From: Vibrio sp. 10N.286.49.B1
Lineage (GTDB): Bacteria; Pseudomonadota; Gammaproteobacteria; Enterobacterales; Vibrionaceae
Reading direction: 5' to 3'
DNA: 52,045 bases
Assembly: GCF_002873335.1 (NCBI RefSeq)
Contig: NZ_MCUW01000030.1
Location: forward strand, 1-52,045
Shown: piece after piece, positions 33,581-42,428 of the stretch
Numbering within the stretch: position 1 is the first letter of the stretch
Layout of the letters: every line of letters starts with the position of its first letter
The notes under the pieces: model-generated
What the model saw: the letters and a program-made list of their open reading frames with translations, nothing else
The model's database searches: none
What the model was told of the DNA's origin: nothing
Program-made: the position numbers and the translations under genes

Positions 33581-34813
33581 TCAATGGCCTTCAATGGCTT
33601 GTACATCTTGACTCCAGCGCTGTGCATCAGCCAGCGCTGAATACACGGATTGCTGAGTGAGCCCTAAGGTTTGCCGATGTTGCTCCATGCCATCCCAATC
33701 AGCCACCTCAAAGCACTCCTCTAATGCCAATAATTGGCCATAAGGCCCTTCACGTTGAAGCAGCGCGCCCTTAATCTCACAACATAGTGGCAGTTGCTTA
33801 ATGAGTTTATCCAACGACAGGTCCATCAATGCGTCCAAAATGGAAAATAATCCAATCATAAACGCTTGGTCACGATGTTGGGTGAACGGTGGGTACTTGG
33901 TCATCAAACGACAAAACTGAGCTCGTTGTAGCGAAAGCTCATACAACGCTTTGGGCTTGGTGCTAGAAATAAACGAAGCCACCGTCAAGGAAACAAACAG
34001 CTTAAGCTTATCTTGACCCAAGTAAATCAGCGCCTGACGAAAAGAGGTGATCTCCGCTTCCAAGCGAGGATTCATCGTATTAACAAATTGCAGTAACTTG
34101 TAAGACAGTACCACATCTTTGGCGACGATTTTTTCTACCTGGTCAAAGTCTACTTCAGATTGGCATACTTGTTGGAATAACTCCATAGCCACCAGCTGTT
34201 CGGCACTGATGTATACTTGCTTTTGCATAATAGGCTTACTAAAGAAGAAGCCTTGGAAAAACTTAAAGCCCGCTTGCTTGGTTAGTATAAATTCCTGTTC
34301 CGTTTCAACTCGCTCAGCCAAGTAATGGCGAGTACTTCCTTTCTGCTTTTGCTGCTGAACAAAGGTACATGCTTTTTCGACCCCCATAGCCATGATATCG
34401 AGCTTCACAATATGAACAAATGGAAGAAACGGTTCCCAAGCTGGGGTATACACAAAATCATCAAGCGCGATGGTGTAACCCTCGCGATATAGCTCACGAA
34501 TAGCATCATATAGCTCTTGATTTGGCGTGCAGGTCTCGAGTACTTCTACGACGACTTTCTCTTTAGGGAGCATGAGTGGTAGGCGTCGTATCAAGCTTTG
34601 ATGAGGGAAATTAATAAAGCATCGAGAAGAAGAGATGATAGGGTTTGTGCCAAGTGACAGGTAGTTCTCTGTAATCAGCCTATATGTCGCTCTATTTGCT
34701 TCAATGTGCCCAGGGAAGGCATTGTTATCACCGTCTCGAAACAGCAGTTCATAGCCCAATGTATGGCGACGAGCATTAAATATAGGTTGGCGAGCGACAT
34801 AGGTGGTATTCAT
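33581..34813 (-). CDS. EAL-HDOD domain signalling protein
   Basis: A 410-residue protein with an N-terminal EAL domain (MNTTYVARQPIFNARRHTLGYELLFRDG) and a C-terminal HDOD domain (about 200-400, VVLSYKLLQFVN). The EAL signature is ELL at residue 22, and ALDDF and KLDI are visible. Related vibrio proteins (CdgJ/YuxH group) affect c-di-GMP and motility; whether this one cuts c-di-GMP cannot be told. The start is at 34813, with a weak ribosome site, 16 nt after the RhtB-type gene. Confidence 0.85.
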   Translation of the reverse strand: MNTTYVARQPIFNARRHTLGYELLFRDGDNNAFPGHIEANRATYRLITENYLSLGTNPIISSSRCFINFPHQSLIRRLPLMLPKEKVVVEVLETCTPNQELYDAIRELYREGYTIALDDFVYTPAWEPFLPFVHIVKLDIMAMGVEKACTFVQQQKQKGSTRHYLAERVETEQEFILTKQAGFKFFQGFFFSKPIMQKQVYISAEQLVAMELFQQVCQSEVDFDQVEKIVAKDVVLSYKLLQFVNTMNPRLEAEITSFRQALIYLGQDKLKLFVSLTVASFISSTKPKALYELSLQRAQFCRLMTKYPPFTQHRDQAFMIGLFSILDALMDLSLDKLIKQLPLCCEIKGALLQREGPYGQLLALEECFEVADWDGMEQHRQTLGLTQQSVYSALADAQRWSQDVQAIEGH

Positions 34814-34829
34814 GACTGCAACAGTCGCA

Positions 34830-35447
34830 TTACGACTTCGCCGCTGCAAGTAACGCACCACAGCCAATAAACATAGAACCAAACACCTTGTTTATCTTAG
34901 CCATGACTCGGCCAGAGCGAATATAGCGCCCCATCCGAGAAGCTAAAGAGGTGTAGCCCAACATGACGGTAGCATCAATCACAACGGTCGTTGCCCCTAA
35001 GATCATCAATTGTGTGACTTGGTTACCAGTAGGGTCAATGAATTGCGGAAACAAGGCCACTAAAAAGACCACTGACTTCGGATTGGTCAGGTTAATGAAT
35101 ACAGCGCTGCGTAACAGCGTCCACGTCGACCGGGTATCATGTGACGCATCAGCGGTTAAACTTGAAGTATCTCGCCATTTTTGGATCCCTAACCAAATGA
35201 GGTACACCACACCTACCCATTTGATAATGGTAAAGGCCATCGCCGATTTTGCTATCAGCGCACCAATACCCGCGCCAACTAAAATGATGTGAAATGCCAG
35301 CCCGATCTGCAAGCCTGCAATTGCAGCAAGAGATTTTCGAGTCCCGTAATTAAGACCATTACTGATCGAGTTTACCGTACCAGAGCCCGGTGCCAGGCTA
35401 AAAACAATAGCAGTGACAACATAAGCAAGCCAAACATGATAATCCAT
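34830..35447 (-). CDS. rhtB: LysE/RhtB-family amino-acid exporter
   Basis: A 205-residue inner-membrane protein with about six segments. The family motif SLAPGSGTVNSISNGLNYGTRKSL is near the N-terminus, and FINLTNPKSVVFLVALFPQFI in the middle. RhtB exports homoserine and homoserine lactone; the exact substrate here is uncertain. It is divergent from pldB, a neighbour also in E. coli (rhtB-rhtC-pldB-yigL), which supports the symbol. Confidence 0.87.
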   Translation of the reverse strand: MDYHVWLAYVVTAIVFSLAPGSGTVNSISNGLNYGTRKSLAAIAGLQIGLAFHIILVGAGIGALIAKSAMAFTIIKWVGVVYLIWLGIQKWRDTSSLTADASHDTRSTWTLLRSAVFINLTNPKSVVFLVALFPQFIDPTGNQVTQLMILGATTVVIDATVMLGYTSLASRMGRYIRSGRVMAKINKVFGSMFIGCGALLAAAKS

Positions 35448-35562
35448 TGCATTTCCTTACGACTGATTTACTCTTATCAGCAGAAGAGTATTTATTCTGT
35501 TTTCGACTCGAGACTAAACGGGGTCGTCAATTGATAGTCCAACACTAGACACAGGTTAATTA

Positions 35563-36558
35563 ATGACCGACTCAAATTTAGTTAGCAACCCTTATACTCA
35601 AGAGCAGGATTTTGAGCAAGTTATTCACGCACAAATAGCAGAATTTTGGGCGTGCCGCCACGAAGGGCGAGAGAAAGCCAAAGATGGTACCAGCCTTTAT
35701 TGGTGCAAGTTAACCAACCCAAACCACCGTAAAGCCTTAGTTGTCGTTAATGGTAGAATCGAATCGGCATGGAAATATCAAGAGCTATTCTATGACTTTT
35801 ATCAGCTGGGTTACGATATTTATTCCTTTGACCATCGTGGACAAGGAATGTCGACTCATCTCGCGCCGAACCCTGAGATGGGCCATATTGGCGAATTCTC
35901 AGATTACCTAGATGACATGCAACTATTGCTCAGCAAGTTTGATCTCCAACACTACGAAGAAAGGCACTTGCTTGCTCATTCGATGGGCGGCGCTATTGCT
36001 ACGCGCTATATCCAGACTCGACCTGAGCATAACTTCGATAAAATAGCCCTTAGTGCGCCTATGTACGGCGTCAATGTCCCTTGTTATTTCAGACCATTCG
36101 TCACAACCGTCGCCCAAATCATGACGGCAGTATATCCCGTGCCTACCTATGCACCGGGCTATCAAGGCTATATTGCTAAGCCCTTCGATATCAATCCATT
36201 ATCACAAAGCGAGGTGCGTTATCGCTGGTTCAGAGATCTTTACGAGCAAAAACCAGAGCTAAAGATTGGCGGTCCAAGCACCCGCTGGGTATGGCAAGGG
36301 TTGATAGCGGCCAAGCAATGCACTCAGCAAACCAGACAAGTGAAGATTCCACTGTTGTTGCTTCAAGCTGGCAGTGACATGATCGTCAACAACGACGCAC
36401 AAACACACTTCATTCGTAAATTACACAAAACGAACAAGCTGGCGAAGATAAACGTCATTGAAGGTGCTAAGCATGAAGTGTTGTTTGAAAAAGATGTGTA
36501 TCGAAATCAAGCGATGGAGGCGATTAACGCATTTTTTAATCCCGCATCTAGCGCATAA
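35563..36558 (+). CDS. pldB: Lysophospholipase L2 (alpha/beta hydrolase)
   Basis: PldB hydrolyses lysophospholipids at the inner membrane. The 331-residue protein has the alpha/beta-hydrolase core with FDHRGQGMS, nucleophile elbow AHSMGGA with Ser140, LQAGSDMIV holding the acid and GAKHEVL the His. It is divergent from rhtB and precedes yigL, as in E. coli. A terminator-like hairpin follows. Confidence 0.93.
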   Translation: MTDSNLVSNPYTQEQDFEQVIHAQIAEFWACRHEGREKAKDGTSLYWCKLTNPNHRKALVVVNGRIESAWKYQELFYDFYQLGYDIYSFDHRGQGMSTHLAPNPEMGHIGEFSDYLDDMQLLLSKFDLQHYEERHLLAHSMGGAIATRYIQTRPEHNFDKIALSAPMYGVNVPCYFRPFVTTVAQIMTAVYPVPTYAPGYQGYIAKPFDINPLSQSEVRYRWFRDLYEQKPELKIGGPSTRWVWQGLIAAKQCTQQTRQVKIPLLLLQAGSDMIVNNDAQTHFIRKLHKTNKLAKINVIEGAKHEVLFEKDVYRNQAMEAINAFFNPASSA

Positions 36559-36576
36559 TGATACCGTTCGTATTTT

Positions 36577-36620
36577 GGGTAAATGAGGAAAGTTTTATAT
36601 GGCCTGTTTACCCTCTTTTT
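36577..36620 (+). terminator. Probable pldB terminator
   Basis: GGGTAAA/TTTACCC (36577-36583, 36607-36613) is followed by TCTTTTT. The loop is long (23 nt), which makes it weaker than the other terminators here. Confidence 0.55.
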
Positions 36621-36630
36621 CTCAAGAAGA

Positions 36631-36658
36631 TTGCCATACAATAAGGTCTGTAGATAAT
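36631..36658 (+). promoter_or_regulatory. yigL promoter
   Basis: TTGCCA (36631-36636) and GATAAT (36653-36658), each 5 of 6 to consensus, are 16 nt apart and 36 nt before the yigL ATG. Confidence 0.6.
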
Positions 36659-36694
36659 TTCTTCGCCCATCATCGTTAACTTACAGAGAGACCT

Positions 36695-37525
36695 ATGACT
36701 CTTCAATCTAGCTCCATCCATATCGTTGCTTCTGATCTAGACGGCACACTGTTAGCGCCAAACCACCAGCTCAGTGACAATACCAAACAAACGTTAAAAG
36801 CATTGCACGCTAAGGGCTACACCTTCATATTTGCGACAGGCCGACATCACGTCGATGTCTCTGGTATCAGAGAGTCCGTTGGGATACCCGCGTATATGAT
36901 TACCTCAAATGGTGCTCGCGTACACGATGAGCTAGATAACCTGCTTTACAGCCAAGATTTACCAGAAAACAAAGTGCAGTCCGTCGTTGATGTCCTCAAA
37001 ACTGACCCCGGCTTGTTTATTCATTTATACCAAAACGAGCAATGGTTACTGAATAAAGAAGATGAGACATTGGCAAAGTTCCACACCGACACTGGTTTTA
37101 CATACCAGCTATTTGACGCAGATAATGCCCCAAATACAGGTATCGCTAAAATATTTGTTACCGACGAAAACCGAGACCACGAGCGACTCGTCCTGCTAGA
37201 AGATGCGCTTATCGCTAAATTTGGCGACACGTTAAATATCGCATTCTCAACCCCATGGTGCCTAGAGGTTATGGCTCATGATGTATCGAAAGGCGAGGCA
37301 CTCAAAGCTGTCGCTGAAAAGTTAGGGCTTGGTCTTGAGAATTGTATCGCGTTTGGTGACGGTATGAATGATGCTGAAATGCTGACCATGGCGGGCAAAG
37401 GTCTTGTCATGGAGAATGCTCACGAGAAAGTAAAAAAAGCACTGCCAAACAATGAAGTAATAGGCACCAACGCTGACGATGCGGTTGCTGAATACCTAAA
37501 ACAACACCTTATTTCACGCGGCTAG
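36695..37525 (+). CDS. yigL: HAD-superfamily sugar/pyridoxal phosphate phosphatase YigL
   Basis: A Cof-type HAD phosphatase. In E. coli YigL dephosphorylates sugar phosphates and helps survival of glucose-phosphate stress. The 276-residue protein has SDLDGTLL (Asp14, Asp16), TGRHHVDV, ITSNGARV and the late motif FGDGMNDAEML. GAGAGA precedes the ATG. It lies after pldB but appears to have its own promoter. Confidence 0.93.
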   Translation: MTLQSSSIHIVASDLDGTLLAPNHQLSDNTKQTLKALHAKGYTFIFATGRHHVDVSGIRESVGIPAYMITSNGARVHDELDNLLYSQDLPENKVQSVVDVLKTDPGLFIHLYQNEQWLLNKEDETLAKFHTDTGFTYQLFDADNAPNTGIAKIFVTDENRDHERLVLLEDALIAKFGDTLNIAFSTPWCLEVMAHDVSKGEALKAVAEKLGLGLENCIAFGDGMNDAEMLTMAGKGLVMENAHEKVKKALPNNEVIGTNADDAVAEYLKQHLISRG

Positions 37526-37532
37526 AATTACC

Positions 37533-37592
37533 ACTCCTGTGCTCACCCCTATAGGTTTAGTCACCTACTTATGGGCATGGGAGTCTTTTACT
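37533..37592 (+). terminator. yigL terminator with nested hairpin
   Basis: A 12-pair outer stem (37533-37544 with 37573-37584, three G-T pairs) encloses a 5-bp inner hairpin (TAGGT/ACCTA), followed by CTTTTACTTCTTTT. Confidence 0.55.
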
Positions 37593-37634
37593 TCTTTTGT
37601 CTTTGATTAACGCAGTCTAATTTTACTGGCTAAC

Positions 37635-37734
37635 TCGCGCGAAGACATGCCAACTCACTCCAAGACCTAGCGGTTCACTCCAAAATATCGCTATTCATTC
37701 CAGGGCACCCCTGCTCGCTCTAAGATAGCGGTCC
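37635..37734. repeat. Degenerate 20-bp tandem repeats over the 3' end of the EVE gene
   Basis: Five units begin at 37635, 37655, 37675, 37695 and 37715. Their first bases are TCGCGC, TCACTCC, TCACTCC, TCATTCC and TCGCTCT. Two units lie in the coding end of the EVE gene and three after its stop codon, so the tail of the gene looks tandemly duplicated and then diverged. Confidence 0.7.
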
Positions 37735-38161
37735 ACTCCGACGGACGGACTGGCATCACCGATAGACGGTTTCCTCGCTTTACCAATGGCATATCACTCA
37801 ATTCAGGCATCGACTTAAGCACGCTAAGTGGCACCACTCGATTGAACTTTTCCACAAATTCAATATCTACCATTAACCAACGCGGATTATCGAGTGTGGA
37901 TTTGGGGTCGTAATAATCACTGTCGACATTAAATTGAAAATGGTCAACATAGGCCTCTTTAGTGATCTTGGCCAAACCAGCCACACCAATGTGCTTACAA
38001 GATGAATGGTAGATGAGCACCCTATCGCCGACGCGCATCTCATCTCGCATCATATTACGAGCCTGATAATTACGGACGCCCTCCCAACAGGAAGCGCCTT
38101 TTACTCGTAACGTATCAATAGAAAATTCATCCGGCTCTGTTTTGAATAGCCAATATGCCAT
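37691..38161 (-). CDS. EVE-domain protein
   Basis: A 156-residue single EVE domain (PUA-like fold), which binds modified bases in DNA or RNA. It starts MAYWLFKTEPDEFSIDTL and has CWEGVRNYQARNMMRDEM and GDRVLIYHSS, the conserved EVE blocks. EVE proteins alone are common in proteobacteria and of unsettled role. No restriction or defence genes are nearby. It is divergent from the lipoprotein gene. Confidence 0.93.
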   Translation of the reverse strand: MAYWLFKTEPDEFSIDTLRVKGASCWEGVRNYQARNMMRDEMRVGDRVLIYHSSCKHIGVAGLAKITKEAYVDHFQFNVDSDYYDPKSTLDNPRWLMVDIEFVEKFNRVVPLSVLKSMPELSDMPLVKRGNRLSVMPVRPSEWTAILERAGVPWNE

Positions 38162-38202
38162 AATAGTCCTTGTTTACATCGACTCACGAAGGGAAGTATT
38201 TA

Positions 38203-39234
38203 ATGAAAATGTCACGGTTAACACTCGCAGTACCGCTGGTATTATTACTGCAAGCGTGTTCATCTTTCAATACCGCATCCAATGACACAGCCAAACCTGC
38301 AGAGCCACGCGCGGAACTTAAGCGTCCAGAGACGGTGGTTCCTCAAACTTATCTCATACGCGGCCAAGCTATCGTCGGGCATGAATCGAGAACAATAAAG
38401 CCCTGTGGTAGTGCTCAGCAGTATTGGTTAGAGCTGCCTAAGGAAGCTCGTGAAGCGGCAGAGAAACTATCAACGGCCCCCTATCAAACTCTTTATGCCG
38501 AAGTCATTGGGTATCTTGAGGCTCCTAGCCATCGAGGCTTTGACTCAGATTACACCGGCCGCTTTGTGGTAAAGCAGGTCAATATGATCACCGCAGAGAA
38601 CCCAAAACGCTGCGATCAACCTCTGAGACCCACTCAAGTCTTAGGTAACGAGCCATTCTGGAATCTCACGTTCGAAAACGCTGAACTGGCACAATTTAGT
38701 CAGATGGGCGAAGACCGACAGCCACTAAGACTAGAATCAAAACAAATTACACAGAACACTCGTCGTTATGAGTTTGATGACGCAAGCCTCACCATGACGG
38801 GCAAACTTTGCAATGACACGATGAGTGATACTCTTTACGGCTGGAGCGCCGCATTCGTGATGGATGACCAGTCTCGCCAAGGCTGTGCAACCGTCTCTAA
38901 TCGTGATAGCACCCTAAGCTGGGTCGATACCTACACGGCGCAGTCTACAGAAAACACTGGCTTCACGGTTTCCATGACACTCAATGCCGATCATACGGCC
39001 ATTACTCGCTATGACTACGCAGATCAATCACCCGCAACTGAAGAGCGTGGTTTTTGGCAGCAACTCAATAATAAGCAGGTACAAGTCGTGATGACACGTC
39101 ACCAGCAACAGTATCTGGTTTCTCAGCGAATTTTTGACCGTCAAGATGACGCATTAGTGACAACACAAGAAAAGGTTGGCGATATTCTCTACCCCATCAG
39201 TAACGGTGGCCTAACACTCTACAAAAGTCGATGA
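38203..39234 (+). CDS. NlpE-like / COG3650 lipoprotein
   Basis: A 343-residue predicted outer-membrane or periplasmic lipoprotein. The N-terminus MKMSRLTLAVPLVLLLQACS has a clear lipobox LQAC. The first domain includes YLIRGQAIVGHESRTIKPCGSAQQYWLEL, similar to the NlpE N-terminal/copper-resistance type fold, and the second begins VLGNEPFWNLTFEN, the COG3650 signature. GAAGGGAAG precedes the ATG at 38203; an upstream in-frame start was rejected. It overlaps the next gene by 4 bp. Confidence 0.85.
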   Translation: MKMSRLTLAVPLVLLLQACSSFNTASNDTAKPAEPRAELKRPETVVPQTYLIRGQAIVGHESRTIKPCGSAQQYWLELPKEAREAAEKLSTAPYQTLYAEVIGYLEAPSHRGFDSDYTGRFVVKQVNMITAENPKRCDQPLRPTQVLGNEPFWNLTFENAELAQFSQMGEDRQPLRLESKQITQNTRRYEFDDASLTMTGKLCNDTMSDTLYGWSAAFVMDDQSRQGCATVSNRDSTLSWVDTYTAQSTENTGFTVSMTLNADHTAITRYDYADQSPATEERGFWQQLNNKQVQVVMTRHQQQYLVSQRIFDRQDDALVTTQEKVGDILYPISNGGLTLYKSR

Positions 39235-39824
39235 TAATGAATGAGCCTCTCGTGATAACCACACCGTGCCGACAGTGTGGTTTTATTCACAACTGTTATT
39301 GCGCGACGATCCCAGCGATCAATAGCGATCTTATGGTTACCTTATTAACACACCCCAATGAGCTCTCGCGTAGCACGAATACGGGAAAAATCGTCAAACG
39401 GTTGCTCCCTTGTACACATATCGAGCCATGGGAAAGAAAAGCGCCGCCCCCTGAATACATGACATCAGGCAAGACACCGGTACTCGTCTTTCCCTCACCA
39501 AGCAGCATTCCGTTAGCCGAATGGCAACAACAACACCCAGAACCAAGCCATTTCATCGTGCTGGATGCAACATGGCAAGAAGCGAAGAAGATGTTGAATC
39601 GCAGTCAATGGCTACAAACCCTACCGCAAGTCTGCATTGAAGCGGCAGAAGCTTCCCAGTACCAGCTAAGGCGGAACCAACAAAGTGGTAATCTATGTAC
39701 CTTTGAGGTGGTGACTCAATTGGTTCACGAAGTAGAGAGTAAGAACACCGCGCAAGACATGCGAGTTTTTTTTGGCGACTATCTACAGCGCTATCAAGCT
39801 GAGCGCTGCGGGCATGCTCGATAG
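39231..39824 (+). CDS. tapT: DTW-domain tRNA-uridine aminocarboxypropyltransferase
   Basis: DTW proteins add the acp group from SAM to uridine in tRNA (position 47 for E. coli TapT/YfiP). The 197-residue protein has an N-terminal Cys cluster (CRQCGFIHNCYC), LLTHPNELSRSTNTGKI and the DTW motif as LDATWQEAKKM. The substrate position is inferred, since DTW families differ. ATG 39231 overlaps the stop of the lipoprotein gene (ATGA). Confidence 0.82.
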   Translation: MIMNEPLVITTPCRQCGFIHNCYCATIPAINSDLMVTLLTHPNELSRSTNTGKIVKRLLPCTHIEPWERKAPPPEYMTSGKTPVLVFPSPSSIPLAEWQQQHPEPSHFIVLDATWQEAKKMLNRSQWLQTLPQVCIEAAEASQYQLRRNQQSGNLCTFEVVTQLVHEVESKNTAQDMRVFFGDYLQRYQAERCGHAR

Positions 39825-39856
39825 AGCAGTATGATAGAGTCCATAGCGACAAACAT

Positions 39857-39884
39857 AATCGGCGCCTTTTTATAGGCGCCGATT
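39857..39884. other. Strong hairpin between tapT and yigB
   Basis: 11-bp perfect arms (AATCGGCGCCT / AGGCGCCGATT) with a 6-nt loop. Neither strand has a proper T-run after it, though the genes converge here. It may still end transcripts or protect 3' ends. Confidence 0.6.
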
Positions 39885-39981
39885 GATTGAAAAAATGGGA
39901 AAGTACCTACCGGCGCAGAACTCGCTACGTAAGTTGAGCAATCCTATTCGTCACGATGAGACTGACGCATCACTATTTATA

Positions 39982-40704
39982 TCAACGTACAGTAAGCGAT
40001 AACAATGATCTCAAATCGCAGATTTCTATGTCTGGTAATGTGGTTAGCCTTGCCGTTGCTCGCGCCGTTTGGTCCGTATCATTGAACCAGCATGCACTAA
40101 AGCCATGCCTTTTCGCTCCCGCTACATCCGTGATGACATGATCACCGACGTGAAGGATCTGTGAACGCTCACAGCCAAGATACTGCGCGGCTTTATCAAA
40201 CATGTCGGCATGTGGTTTTGCTCGACCATCAGGCCCGGCTTTTAATACTAATGAAAAATAGGGCGCAAGGCCTATCGCTTCGACGTTTACATTGCCGTTG
40301 GTCATCGCCACCAGCGGCATAGACTGACTCAATACCTTAAGCACTTGATGTGTTTCATGTGGAACATCAAAGTCGCTTCGCCAGTGTAGAACAAGCTGAA
40401 TCAATTCATTCGCTACCTGCTGAGCTTGAGATACATCGTAACCCAAATGCACTAATCCCTGAACAATCTGTTGTTCACGCCACTTTGTAACATCATGCTT
40501 AAGCTCAGGGTGTGCACCCAATAATTCAATTTTAAATGCGTGCCAGCGCGCTTTATCCCATTGCTGACTGATTGGGTGTTTCGAATATAACCAATGCGCC
40601 GCTTGCTGTTCAACCCTCTCAATCACCGGGTGATTGTCATATAAGGTGTCATCCAGATCGAATGTCATCGCTTTTATGGTCGGTAGGTTACGATAAAAAC
40701 GCAT
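39982..40704 (-). CDS. yigB: HAD phosphatase YigB (5-amino-6-(5-phospho-D-ribitylamino)uracil phosphatase type)
   Basis: A 240-residue HAD hydrolase. In E. coli YigB removes phosphate from the riboflavin-pathway intermediate and lowers persistence. MTFDLDDTLYD holds Asp16 and Asp18, VAMTNGN is motif II and LHVGDHVITDVAGAKRHG the late motif. It follows xerC by 10 nt, the same order as in the E. coli dapF-yigA-xerC-yigB operon. Confidence 0.92.
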   Translation of the reverse strand: MRFYRNLPTIKAMTFDLDDTLYDNHPVIERVEQQAAHWLYSKHPISQQWDKARWHAFKIELLGAHPELKHDVTKWREQQIVQGLVHLGYDVSQAQQVANELIQLVLHWRSDFDVPHETHQVLKVLSQSMPLVAMTNGNVNVEAIGLAPYFSLVLKAGPDGRAKPHADMFDKAAQYLGCERSQILHVGDHVITDVAGAKRHGFSACWFNDTDQTARATARLTTLPDIEICDLRSLLSLTVR

Positions 40705-40714
40705 AAATCAGTCC

Positions 40715-41632
40715 TTAGTTCTTCTTTTTTGCACGAGGGTGGGCTTGGTCATATGCCTGAGCAAGATGTTGAAAGTCCAAGTGTGTATAGATTTGCGTGG
40801 TTGAGATATTCTCGTGCCCCAACAACTCTTGAACGGCCCGCAAGTTATTGCTGGACTCAAGCATATGTGTCGCAAAAGAGTGACGGAGTTTATGGGGACT
40901 AACGTGGCTCGCAAGGGCCTGCTTTTGTCCCCATTCTGCCATGCGCTTTTGTACACTACGATGGGAGATCCGTGTACCAAGCTTTGAGACAAACAAAGCA
41001 GGCTCACCCGATTGTGCGATATCGCCTCGCAATTTTAGCCACTTTTTTGCCCATTCAACCGCTTGCCCGGAGAAAGGCACTTTACGCTCTTTATCACCTT
41101 TACCGATAACACGGATTTCGCCACTCGACATATTCAGGTGTTTAACATCAATCCCAACCAATTCAGCGAGTCGCAGTCCAGCACCGTACATGATTTCCAT
41201 AATGGCTCGATCACGAACAGCCAATGGATCGTCTTCATTCACTTCAAGTAACTGCGCCATCTCATCAACGTCTAAATTTTTCGGCAGCGGTCGCTGCTTT
41301 CTTGGTGCACTGACACCCTTTGCTGGGTTTGCACTCAACATGCCACGAAGAATCAAAAAATCAAAAAAGCTACGCAGTGAGGATAAGCGCGTGGCGATAC
41401 TGCTGGCTTTCATGCCTTCACGCATGCCTTTACCTGCCAATTGACGAACCCAACCCGCATCAACCTGTGTCCACTCCGTCACTCCCATCTCAAAAAGATG
41501 GCAGCTCATTGTCTCGAGTTGTTGACGATAATTTCGTTGTGTATGAAGACTCAACCCTTTTTCACTGCGCAAGTATTCATAAAAACGCTCGAGTGGATTT
41601 TGCAGGCTTCTAGGCAGTACTTGGTCTGACAT
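40715..41632 (-). CDS. xerC: Site-specific tyrosine recombinase XerC
   Basis: XerC with XerD resolves chromosome dimers at dif. The 305-residue protein has the SAM-like N-terminal domain (about 8-95) and all catalytic residues: Arg154 (GAGLRLAEL), Lys178 ([10 protein letters not shown]), His247 and Arg250 ([11 protein letters not shown]), His273 ([11 protein letters not shown]) and Tyr282. I chose the ATG at 41632, right after GAGGAAGAGA; it overlaps the end of the DUF484 gene by 23 bp. Confidence 0.97.
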   Translation of the reverse strand: MSDQVLPRSLQNPLERFYEYLRSEKGLSLHTQRNYRQQLETMSCHLFEMGVTEWTQVDAGWVRQLAGKGMREGMKASSIATRLSSLRSFFDFLILRGMLSANPAKGVSAPRKQRPLPKNLDVDEMAQLLEVNEDDPLAVRDRAIMEIMYGAGLRLAELVGIDVKHLNMSSGEIRVIGKGDKERKVPFSGQAVEWAKKWLKLRGDIAQSGEPALFVSKLGTRISHRSVQKRMAEWGQKQALASHVSPHKLRHSFATHMLESSNNLRAVQELLGHENISTTQIYTHLDFQHLAQAYDQAHPRAKKKN

Positions 41633-42362
41633 TCTCTTCCTCAAGCTGACGCCATTCCAAGCTCTCACACAAATAGGAGACGATTAATGAAAGGTGTCTT
41701 AAAAATAAGGTATCCATTTCAGGTTGGAAATGGCCGCCATCTTCACTCGAGAAAATTAAAAATCCTTGAGCAAACTGACGTTTAAGGGGTAACACAACAT
41801 AAGACCCTAATTCAGGTACCGTTGTATCACCAAAGAGCAACTCTCTGTCCGCTTTTCTAAGGCGGCCAAGGTAGGCATCTTTACCGTTCAAGTGATTAGT
41901 AGTAAACCGCTGCCAACTCTCCATTGATAACGAGTCACCACCGTTGTCACTATTTAATAACTTTAGGTAACCTTTTAAGTTCAGGTCTTGGGCTGTTTGT
42001 ATAATTGCCCGCACGACCCCTTGAAGGTCACGGCATTTCAACAGATTTTCCTGCAAGGACATAAATTCATAAAACGTTTTATCATTGCGCGCAGCAAGTG
42101 ACATCAAGGTGGTAATTTCTTCTTCAAGTGCCTCAATACGGTCGCGGTGGCGTTGCATTTGGATGCCCACAAGCGATACCGCACCTTGCTGTTGATGAGG
42201 CAGTGATAATCTCTCGACCAAGCTCTCTCGGCCTTTAAAAAAGTCAGGATGGTCGAATAGGTACTGTGCCACCACTTCTGCAGTCAGTTCTGCACTCAGG
42301 GGATCGGCTTCAAACTCAGACAAAATGCTTCCCTTTGATTCTTTGTCTCTAGTGTCATTCAT
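41610..42362 (-). CDS. yigA: DUF484 protein (YigA type)
   Basis: A 250-residue protein of the DUF484 family, related to GAF domains. [17 protein letters not shown] is the family start, followed by a coiled-coil ([23 protein letters not shown]) and a GAF-like C-terminal part ([23 protein letters not shown]). Function unknown; it is nearly always next to xerC, as here. A terminator lies between it and dapF. Confidence 0.93.
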   Translation of the reverse strand: MNDTRDKESKGSILSEFEADPLSAELTAEVVAQYLFDHPDFFKGRESLVERLSLPHQQQGAVSLVGIQMQRHRDRIEALEEEITTLMSLAARNDKTFYEFMSLQENLLKCRDLQGVVRAIIQTAQDLNLKGYLKLLNSDNGGDSLSMESWQRFTTNHLNGKDAYLGRLRKADRELLFGDTTVPELGSYVVLPLKRQFAQGFLIFSSEDGGHFQPEMDTLFLRHLSLIVSYLCESLEWRQLEEENVRPSTA

Positions 42363-42373
42363 TAATGAAGACG

Positions 42374-42410
42374 CGAAAAAATGGCGGGCCCGAAAACGGT
42401 GCCCGCCATT
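42374..42410 (-). terminator. Intrinsic terminator between dapF and DUF484
   Basis: On the minus strand AATGGCGGGC and GCCCGCCATT form a perfect 10-bp stem with an inner CCG/CGG pairing, followed by TTTTTT. It lies only 12 nt before the DUF484 ATG, so dapF and xerC expression are probably uncoupled or attenuated. Confidence 0.85.
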
Positions 42411-42428
42411 AGTATAATGGGTTATTGG

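Noticed and set aside
37635..37734. CRISPR-like array
   Set aside because: Units are contiguous and degenerate with no spacers, and no cas genes are present.
37691..38161. EVE-domain gene as part of a defence island
   Set aside because: EVE domains occur in some restriction systems, but all neighbours are housekeeping genes.
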